Positions 55,264 through 64,000 of a DNA stretch of 64,000 nt are shown piece after piece. The DNA is from Hippasteria phrygiana. Lineage: Eukaryota > Echinodermata > Asteroidea > Valvatida > Goniasteridae. Within the stretch, counting starts at the first letter, position 1. Every line of letters starts with the position of its first letter. Where the stretch lies: the NCBI GenBank assembly GCA_037893225.1, contig JAZGUH010000484.1, positions 1,612,001 through 1,676,000 of the forward strand. Direction: 5' to 3'. Below the pieces are notes generated by a model. It worked only from the letters and a program-made list of their open reading frames with translations. It made no database searches and was not told the DNA's origin. The position numbers and the translations under genes were made by a program.

Positions 55264-57352
55264 ATAGGGCCACTTTTGGGGGCCCGAAATCCATCAGGAA
55301 CTAAGGCCCATAATCTCAGACAGCATTTGCTTTCTACAGTCTTACAATCCGTCACTTCCACACCCCTCATTCAAACAACCCTATTAATTAGAGAAACATT
55401 AGTATAGGACTACGTTTTATGATCATCAGCTGGTTGGACCGGTTACTAGTATTTAGAGACATGTACCCACGTTTATCACAATACTTGGGTTTTTATACAA
55501 TCCGGATTTACACCAGAGATTGGGCAAGGAACATTGTCCTCAGAACTCTTTCATCCACCCTTCCCCCAGCATTTCAGAAAATCCTGCTTAAATTACAACT
55601 TGAATGGCATTGATGGTGTGAAGTAAGTACAGGTGACTGGCTTGTTTAGACCTTCCATCTTCGGGTCGCTTTTTGAATATTTCCACGAGAGGCCAGAAAT
55701 TAACGGAGTAGCAAAGAGTAAATACACAGAATTCCCCAATATTTAATCTCGGGCGATCAGGTTCAAGTGTGTACGGGGCCCGGGGGGGGGAGGCTTGGGG
55801 CTAGCTGTTTATTTATACGTCAGCCAACTTGGCCAATTTCAGTTGTCTGCATTGGTCTTCTGGCTGTAGTCCGTAAGAGGAGCGAGTTGCCGTCGAGTCG
55901 CACCGGTCCAAGCCATGGCAGCTCCCGGGGGATGGCAAGGCGCTGTTTGGCTGTCACTGCGAGCCGCCCCAGGGTAGGAACCATACCCAAAGGACGTGTT
56001 GTGGCCCGTCCGTAGCTACAAACACGCCGATACCACGATACGGTTAACATGCTTTTGAAATGCAACCTGGTAAATACGGTCTCCAACAGAAGTCTTTTTT
56101 CCGAGGAAGCAAGGAGACCGCAGACCGCACAAGTAGGCAGAACTGACGACATACGCGAGACCAATCATAATAGACCAATCGGGTTTTTCTCTTCTTTTTT
56201 TTACAATCCAGTCAGCTCCAGTCGATCGGCGGCGACAGTCTGTGTACCCATTTGAGGTAAAGTGATGAAATTGGAGAACGCGCGAAAAGATTGCGTGATC
56301 GTTATCCAATTATCGTGTTTGTCTGTTGGCGTGCAGTTTCTAGACCGTGGAGTCAACTGGAGGAACATCCACACACGTACGCGCAGACCCTTTGCTCTGA
56401 ATGAAGGAGATGCAGCCCTTGAACTGGTTGCCCCGAAACGGACTTGCTACCTCTGAAAAAGGTTTTCAATCCCTGTTGTGTTGGCCTGTTAATCCCTCAC
56501 AATGTAAGAACCTCCGAACCTCGGAACCAAGTTGTACTTATTCTTGATTCGGTTGTTGTTCGAGCCTCTTAGATCGAGAGATTTATCTAATTCAATCAGT
56601 ACATCTCATGTCAATTCATATTTTCTGGATTCACGCTAATAACACTGTGACATGACCATAAAGAGTATTTCCTTATTGCATATTCCCTATCGCAATAACT
56701 TTATTGTAATCAAATAACAGTTTATAATAATACATGTACGAATGTGAATGGACATAGATAGATGCAGATCGATTGGGTAGTAAAACCCCAGAGGGACGGG
56801 GAGAGGGTCGGCGTGAATTGGCCCGGGAGTCTACCGAATCACGACCGCTGACCATCGTGCGCCGAGCCGATGCAAACCGATTCCCCCGACAATAGTGAAA
56901 ATGAGCCCATCTCCTCTGCGATACAAGAACGATTTTAATGGACAGACGACAGAGTTACGAGGGGCTGGTGTAAACATCGTCTACCCATCAACTCAATCCG
57001 CGATGTGAGTCTCTAAATTCGAGAGAAGAGGAGTGCTCCTGGACTTGGAGAGACCGCATGATTTAGTGTCTTCGTGGCTGCACGGTTCTGCTTAATGCGA
57101 CGGCTTGGATCCGAGACACGATTTTCCAGATATTATTGTGGGACGATAATAGAAAGCCGCCCGGCGATTGTTGAAAGCATTTACGGCGAAAAGGCGGTCA
57201 TTACTAGCGGCACGCTTTGTGTAACTTGAGGCTTGGAATTCCCGTCTCAGGTGAGAATGTGTGCACGCGTTCAACAGTGCGATTTTCTGCCTGGCATTGG
57301 TACCCTGTAAACCTGCACCAGTTAAAAAAGAAATGGCCGTCGAGGTCGTCAA

Positions 57353-57450
57353 ATGCAGAATTATATGTATCAGGCCGGGACTGAAAACCTAACCCACATG
57401 TCGGCCCTTGTGGGATTCGAACCCGGGTCACAGCTGTGGAAGGCGAGGAA
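57353..57450 (-). mobile_element. tRNA-derived SINE piece, family B copy 3 (minus strand)
   Basis: The reverse strand has CTCGCCTTCCACAGCTGTGA, then CCCGGGTTCGAATCCCAC (consensus B box), CCGACATGTGGG and GGTTTTCAGTCCCGGCCTGA. The last part matches 45915-46045. Confidence 0.7.
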
Positions 57451-60400
57451 AGTATCCCGTAATCTCATTCTGCCCCTCGCATCACACGCACTTTACGTTA
57501 CAATACGAGATATAAGGACAGGGCTAGGACACGCTTCTTGAATATGATAATGTTGACTTCATTATAGCAGTGTCATATTTCTTAGATATTTAAGTCTTTT
57601 TAAATTGTTCATTTCCCTGTTCAAACTTTTAGGAAGGACAGTTTCGAAATTCTTACCCATAAGTACATTTCACGTTGGCCCCATTTGCCATTGTATACCG
57701 GTACTTAATTAAGTTAATCAACAAGAACTCAAATACTTTAATGCAAGTAATGGACATTTAGGCTGTAGGCCTGTTGGTATTATTACATTGTTCAGGTCGC
57801 TGTGGTTTAAATATGATTTTAATCCTTGAAGCAGAGTCTGTCTTTTGAGAATGATTGTCAAGTAGAAAAGGATATTGCTCCTTCGTCTTAATATTCAACC
57901 ATTGTTCATCCCATCCTTATCGCGTCACCAGCCAATCTTCCCCAAGGCGTAACATCTTTATACATCATCCCCTCTTTCTGCAAAACAATGTGGACGACAA
58001 TCAATGCCTGCGTATAAACGTTTCGTCCGGAGGCAGCGAGCGCGCGCTTAGTCACCACCGGTCAGCGAGGCTTCTTGGCGCTGGCTGAGCTCCCCCGGAT
58101 ACGGTGCCTTTTTCCCTTTTATCCTCTTCGAATCCTAGACCATAAGGAGCCTAGCCCTCCGTTATCTTAGCCTTCATTCACCGACCGAGAGCTGAGGCAT
58201 CGCCCCTGCAGCCAGCTAGCTCTCTCGCACTCTGACTCAGCGATGGGCTGCATCCTTTATAACCAAAAAGTACAGTATTCTGCGGGTTCAACAGCCTGCA
58301 GTTAACATGCATTGTCTATCCATCAGGGACTACCTGGCACTTCAGGCTCTTCTCAATTTCACGATGAGATCAACCCCATCGTCGCCAAGGATTCATGTTT
58401 AGAATCTGTTTTCTCGCAAGAGGATTGACTTAAATGTACTGTGACAGCTCGCATCTCAACATGCAGGATTTTTTTAAATCGCGGTGTACCGCAACGCATT
58501 TCTGATAATTGTGTAGGGTGATATATCATTATTTTCCAATTAGAATGGGAGTCTTTGCTGTAAATGGCTCTTTTGTAGAGGCGGATCCTTGTAAGATCGC
58601 ATGCTGATGATTGGGGGGGGGGGGGGGGGGGTGGGTTGTTACCGCCCCCAAAAGCCACCCATTAAATGTATAGACATTCATGCCAATGTTATGGAGTTGT
58701 TACTCCTTAACAGCAATACATGTATTATACACGCCCCGACGACTCTTTCCAGATTGGTGTTCTACGACGTAAATAGTCGTGTACAATTCGTTTGAAACGG
58801 ATACCCCACTGTCTCATAATGAGCAAACCGTGGTTGTCTATGCCACTGTTGGCAGGTTGTCTGTTTTCCCCTGGGGTTGATCAGTCCGTTTGTCCGTCTG
58901 TCAGCCGCATTTCCCGCTTGTCCGTCTATGCTGTCAGTCCGTCTGGTAGTCTTCCGTACCGTACCCGTCCACACCCCACCTTGCGTGCCAACAAGTCCAG
59001 TCTCCCAGCCCCGGGGACGTGGTTAAAACTTATCCGCGACTCTGGAGACAGCTTATTAACTTCAGAAAGCCTGCCCTCACCCCCCCCCCCCCCCCCCCCA
59101 CACACACCTTATCCTTCCCTACCCTACCGAGGCGCGTATACCGACGGAAAGGGTGTAAAAAATGGCGGTCATGGTGCCCCACATGTCCGGATTACATTGG
59201 CACCTCGGAGGAATGGGTGTGTCTGAAAGCTGTCCATGGATGTTATAATTCCCTTCTCGGATGGATCATAGCAAAATCACAGCCTGTTTCAAAAATCATA
59301 CACGAGATTTTGTCAGCATAGTGGCGCACCCCGGATTTGTCTTCGGGTGGGGCTCACCATTTTTTTGCCCATAAATTTCCGGTCGTTGGTGGAAAATATC
59401 GCTTGCCATATCTCATACATTAATGTTCATAGGGCGGCTGTCGATGCATGTACTATACTGCACAATTTTACACACAAAAATGAATACATGTTAACAATTT
59501 CATGATCACCTCATGGGGGGGGGGGGGGGCTTAAGTCCTCCCAGGCGTCCCTTGGATGCTTTACTGAATTCAAGCGTCTTTCAGGGCTTCATGGAATATG
59601 CATGGAAAGTCATGTTTCTGGATTGGTTAAAAATACTATGAGAAATGGCAGTCCCTAACCCAGTAGTAGAAGAGATGTATTTTAAACCTGCCGATTTCCA
59701 GAAAGATCTTTCAAAAGTTATCACGCTAGTGGAAGATGGTTGGCCAACCTATATTTCAACCTATGGGGTTTAGTTTCTGCTCCGGTTTTTGTAATTCTGT
59801 CTTCGGCGTATAGCGGCATTCGTTTTGCTTGGGATGTTGAGGATTCTAAGATGGCTGCTGGAATGTGTCTTGGATTCATTATGTGCAGTTGAGACACATA
59901 CTTCAGTGTCTACCGCTCCTTGGCCAAGGAATTGATACATCAGTTTATGTAACCCTCCAAAGACTACATTCAGCCGGTGAATAGTCCAGCTTGGCCTTTT
60001 AAGATGACTGCCAAAGTGATCGCCAATGTGATCAAATCCAGCATGATGGCTTCTATCTGGGCTGAGCTGACTCGACTCTGGCTCACAGGAAAAGTGTCGA
60101 GCCAAGCCCATCCCAAACTGAGCGGAATTCTCAATGACTCGCCGGTCATGACTTGTTTTCGCTATGCCCATTCACGTACCGTCTGTTCGCCATTTGATGC
60201 AGGTATCTCTATACGGCATCTCAAGAAACAACAAGACTCGGTGGTTGTGCCATAGGAAGTATGTTGTCAGGTTTATTTTGAGCTCGAATTAAGCAGTGTC
60301 GACATTTTGCGGCCACTCCTATGCATTGCCCTAATTCTATCCCCGATGTATCGCTGTTTGCGCAATTCTAAACCCTTTTATTTCATACTAAGCTGATTTT

Positions 60401-61140
60401 ACGTTCAATTAAACATTTTTTGGGCAGTTCTTCGTATAGGCGTGCCCGTTATTTTCATTGTCATTTGTATCCGAGATAATGATCGAAGTGGTTTTGGTCG
60501 GTCTAAAAATATGCCTTGTCGAATAAAGAGAAAAGAAAAATTGCCAATCACGTAAGTTTGTAATCAGCCGTCAAATTGGGCCAACGATCCAGAACGCCGA
60601 ATAACTTCCCCATCCGTAAAAATGTTGACCGCGTCTACCGGCTCTCAGTACCAGTGGCTGTTTCATGTTATAATTTTTCCAGAATCTTACGGTACTGTTT
60701 ATAATTTTTCATTTTAGGCCGCGCCCGAATTTTGTGTCTATAGAGCTAGGTCTAGGTACTGCAGTGGTTGCAAATTCGTGGGAACGTGCTGATAATAGAC
60801 GTAGCTGTATAAAAGCTTATTTCGGACACGGCCTTACATCCCCATCGTATCGTGAATGAGATGTAAATAGTCGTCTGATTTGTATAACCTGAAAGGGAAC
60901 CCTTTTCTGGTTTGTGTAATATACAGTAGAAGCTTGAAGTGAGGAAATCGTCTCTACAGCCGTATATATATATATATATTGTTGTTGTTGATGACATTGT
61001 GTTTATGCTGAAATGCATTGTACACAATACTAGACGTGTACGTGGTTGGCTTGTTACTTTTGAAGCGTCTTGGATTCATTGTCAGAAAAAAAATTACAAA
61101 TAAAAAAATGACAATAAATATGATGTATTGGTTTGATGAT
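57451..61140. other. No gene recognised
   Basis: It contains G19 (58613-58631), C20 (59080-59099), G15 (59515-59529) and (TA)n at about 60964-60979. Overlapping ORFs on both strands at 59770-60255 are the most coding-like but match no family I know. A GC-rich segment at 58.0-58.3 kb has no supported exon. Confidence 0.45.
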
Positions 61141-61176
61141 GCATCTATCAGATCATCAACATCCTCCTCCTATCAT

Positions 61177-61290
61177 CAATCAGAATTATCGTTATTCCCC
61201 GTCAGAATGACCCTATCAGAGCGACCCTATCAGAACGATCAGAGCGACCCTATCAGAACGATCAGAGCGCAGATATTATATCATTTGGAC
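61177..61290 (+). repeat. Degenerate ATCAGAACGATCAGAGCGACC repeat
   Basis: GACCCTATCAGA units recur at about 61208, 61222 and 61246, the last two blocks forming a near-perfect 23-bp tandem. They run into the CCAAT cluster. Confidence 0.65.
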
Positions 61291-61595
61291 CAATCGGAAT
61301 GTAAGCATTGTCATTTTGAATCAATCAAAGAATGGGCAACATTATCCCGACCAATCAGAATCCAGACATCAGAATTTCGACCAATAAGAAAGCAGACGTT
61401 GAGACCTTATGCGTCGCGGCCATTATGTTTGTCATTCAAATTCTGTAGCAATGTAAGCACAAACAGTTTTGCGCTAACAAGTACGTAGCATGGAAGATGG
61501 CTGCCGCACAATAAGGTCTATAGAAAAGTTTGTTGGCGCACTGCTGTAAATTACAACCCAAATAATAAAACAAAGGTTTAACTTGGGGTATATAA
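61290..61595 (+). promoter_or_regulatory. Promoter-like cluster: CCAAT boxes, YY1-like sites, TATATAA
   Basis: CCAATCGG (61290), CCAATCAG (61351) and CCAATAAG (61381) are followed by GCGGCCATTATG (61416, YY1-like), AAGATGGCTGCCGC (61494, one base from the YY1 consensus AAGATGGCGGC) and TATATAA (61589-61595). This combination is typical of housekeeping promoters. I found no convincing exon downstream, so the call rests on motifs only; a decayed repeat could mimic it. Confidence 0.35.
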
Positions 61596-64000
61596 GCTTC
61601 TATAGAGAGCCTGTCGAAAGAAGAGAGTCCAAGGGAACCCTTTCATTATTTTCAGTGTGAATAACATGTAAAAGAAACCGGCTCACACTCATTTCAGCCA
61701 AAACGCCCTCTTTTACAATACACCCAACAATACAATTTTCCTTCGAAAGCAACAACAGTAAGGCCCTACACAAAATTGCATGCGCAACAAACGCACTACT
61801 TCCGAGTATTCGACTCCAGAATGACACATCAATGCGTAAAGTTGGAAATGGTTTGTGTCAAAAATGTGGAGTCAAGCGTACTCGTCTGATGCTCATTCAC
61901 TCACATACAACTTCTGTAGGAAGTCATTTCGCTCGACGCAACAACGCCCATAATCAAAAGCAGTGTTTCAAAACTTGAGTCCACCTGACCCATATTGTGC
62001 TATGTCACCTTTGATTCCTCACACAATCATTAATTGATCCCAGAATGTGGTGACTCTGAAGATATTAAAGTATCGTGGCACTGACCAGCAGGTCAGTAAG
62101 AACAAACCACACGCTCGCCAGCGGTTCCTGCTTTTAATAACCATATAATCCTTCAGCTATTATTACAATATTTTTGTCAAAATATATCAGCCTATTCAGA
62201 TCGTCCCTGTACCAGAAAAAAAACCTCGTGCTTCACCGCACAATGCAGAGGGGAAAACTAGGGCACGGGAAACAGCTGCTTTAATCGTTTGTCGCGGCCA
62301 GGGAAAGGGAAGCGAACGGTAGGCCATTGGCCAGACGGAGAGGAGGTCATCATACTCCCCGCTAGCTATCCCCAAAGTTCCTGGTATGGCCCGGGCTCGC
62401 ACGCAAGTGGGGTATAGGCCCACGGTGGATGGAGGTGTCGATAGATCACAGTAAAAATGCCATTTGGTAGTGACAAAAAGTTGTAACATTCATCCATCGA
62501 CCATATGCAGTTCCTGCGTTAAAACTGCGTTAAAGTGTGAAAATAGTTAAGTTGTTAAGGACTGGTAACATGTTGTTGCAGTTGTAGTATACATGTAGTT
62601 GTTGTTATTGTAGTTAATGTCGTCTTTTTTATGTTGCTGCTGCTGCTGATGTTGTTGTCGTCGTCGTCATCTTCTTCTTCTTTGTGGAAGTTTTTTTGTC
62701 GTCGTTGTTTAAACCAGTTCCGAAGTGTTTTGGATCATGTCCAGTTATTTATGAATGCAATAGTATCTTCGGCGTTTCTTTTTCTTTCTTTTTTTCGTTT
62801 GTTGTTGTTGTTGTTTTTGTCTTTTTTTACAGGAAATCGGGCCAAAGTATTGTTCTCACTGATGCCACCGCGATTTTTTTGCTGTGGTTGTTGTTATTTT
62901 TGATGTTGTCTTAGTTGTTGTCACTTCGAAGTCTTTTTTCGCTGTTGCTTTCATGTTGGTGTTTTGTGGTATTGTGACCGACTCCCACCTTCAGTTCGTG
63001 AAGGCTTGTCTCAATTCCGTGCCTGATTGGGAAAAGTCTTATTTTTGCAGCAAATATTTAGGTTCATAGTTTATTTTTGTTCATAGGTAGGTAAATCTAA
63101 GCCAGCGCTGTCAGTAGCGATTTTAATCTTGGCCGCAAACTTCCACGCGTAGCAAAGTTTCCCGAATGAATCAGCGCTTTAAAGAGACAATTCCCTCGTC
63201 GTGTCCATTTCACATGGACCTTTTCGTAGAAATCCGTCTCCCTGCACTTCTGAACCCATTAGTTATGCCTAATTTATAAACCTGGCCGGTCAGGTTGGTG
63301 TACTGGTTTTTCCTCGCCTTCTCCCCGGCTGGTGACCTGATTCTATTCCCGTCTAGGTGCACATACTGGATTTTAGTCTGATTCTTTGGGCTTTCCACTA
63401 GGAATCATTTCTCTTCCCACTGCTAAAACTTAAATTTTCTGCTTTGTCTTCTCTCAATTAAAAAGACGGAACCACACTCTAAATAAGTCGGATTTAGTCT
63501 TGATACTTCAAGGCATTTGAGATTATTCAAATGAGAACATTTCCTCTTTCGTGTTATCTCAAGCTTAAATTTCAAATTTGAGTTGGTCCTTACGCGGAGA
63601 ATCGCGAATTGCGCATTGGATGGCCCTCGGACCCACTGCATATAAACATAAAACACGTTCTTTTTGTTTTAACTGAGAAAAACAAAAATGTAACGACTCT
63701 GATGCTTTAAGCCAATCTTGATCGGGTAAATAGCGTGACACGCGCCTTCCTCGAACCGTTTTACCATAGGATGTTGTTGGTTCTGCGGCCGGCTGCAGTC
63801 GTGTTCAGATCTCGTTTAATTTCTCATTTAAAATTGCCGGGGCGTTTTGGCACTGGTTCAAGATGAGTAGATAGGTAGACAGTTTTAAGCTATGTTGGTG
63901 TAAGCCTAAGTGTTGTAGAAGTAAACAAACATGAATCTATTTATAATTTGGATACAGGTGCCGTTCTAGTGATCTCTATTAAAAAAGTTTATTTTTTATT
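61596..64000. other. No gene recognised
   Basis: AT-rich sequence with a (TTG/CTG/TCG)n low-complexity stretch at 62.57-62.95 kb that generates Leu/Ser/Val-rich ORFs. Nothing else is supported. Confidence 0.45.

Larger units (their letters stand above)
51242..57352. other. No gene recognised
   Basis: The ORF of 212 codons on the minus strand at 51346-51984 spans a G23 run and has no recognisable domain, so I do not call it. The stretch contains G23 (51874-51896), a hexanucleotide array (52278-52331), GATGGT-rich DNA (53.59-53.7 kb), C20 (53915-53934), C16 (54360-54375) and a small inverted repeat (55201-55263). Confidence 0.5.

Noticed and set aside
55419..55613. 64-codon ORF rich in Arg/Leu/Tyr
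   Set aside because: No recognised motif, no splice sites and no neighbours of the same kind.
58246..58300. ATGGGCTGC start (possible myristoylated N-terminus) in a GC-rich segment
   Set aside because: The frame closes after about 18 codons, and I see no donor or recognisable protein.
59770..60255. Overlapping ORFs of 133 (-) and 92 (+) codons
   Set aside because: The most coding-like part of the distal region, but I recognise no family in either strand and there are no splice sites or repeats to support a gene. A protein search of both frames would decide.

Overview
This is a eukaryotic genomic window, intron-rich and repeat-rich. It is probably from a marine invertebrate deuterostome, and an echinoderm is my best guess. 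The reasons are large introns with canonical GT/AG sites, 3' ends of CR1/L2-like and related non-LTR retrotransposons, tRNA-derived SINEs, many short terminal-inverted-repeat (TIR) elements, abundant TACATGTA-type words, and an animal nucleophosmin gene. I see no bacterial genes, operons or CRISPR. Almost every ORF of 60-150 codons is non-coding noise or low-complexity sequence.

The one gene I can support is the 3' part of a nucleophosmin (NPM1-type nucleoplasmin family) gene on the + strand. Four small exons, all phase 0 at their internal boundaries, lie at 4340-4405, 10344-10406, 33143-33217 and 34876-34923. Spliced together they give 83 residues. The last 51 or so align colinearly with the C-terminal nucleolar/nucleic-acid-binding domain of vertebrate NPM1, which ends in DLWQWRKSL; here the matching stretch is DLVSWHRASLQK. 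The N-terminal nucleoplasmin core and acidic tracts must lie upstream of base 1. Introns are about 5.9, 22.7 and 1.7 kb. The 3' UTR probably runs to a poly(A) signal at 35846.

Region by region: 1-4339 is intron or upstream sequence with several foldbacks. 4406-10343 is an intron with SINE, CR1/L2-like and MITE copies. 10407-33142 is a very large intron with a 114-bp palindrome, two piggyBac-type MITEs, a second non-LTR 3' end, a 201-bp tandem duplication and a three-copy hairpin repeat family. From 35.9 kb to the end I recognise no coding exon. That 28 kb holds a 17-bp array of nuclear-receptor DR1-like motifs, a pure (CTG)56 tract, further MITEs, SINE pieces, poly(C)/poly(G) runs and a promoter-like CCAAT/YY1/TATA cluster near 61.2-61.6 kb.

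I found no convincing undescribed multi-gene system. The observations most worth following up are the invertebrate NPM1-type C-terminal domain with an altered tryptophan pair, the DR1 array, the well-bounded MITE families and the excess of long poly(C)/poly(G) tracts.
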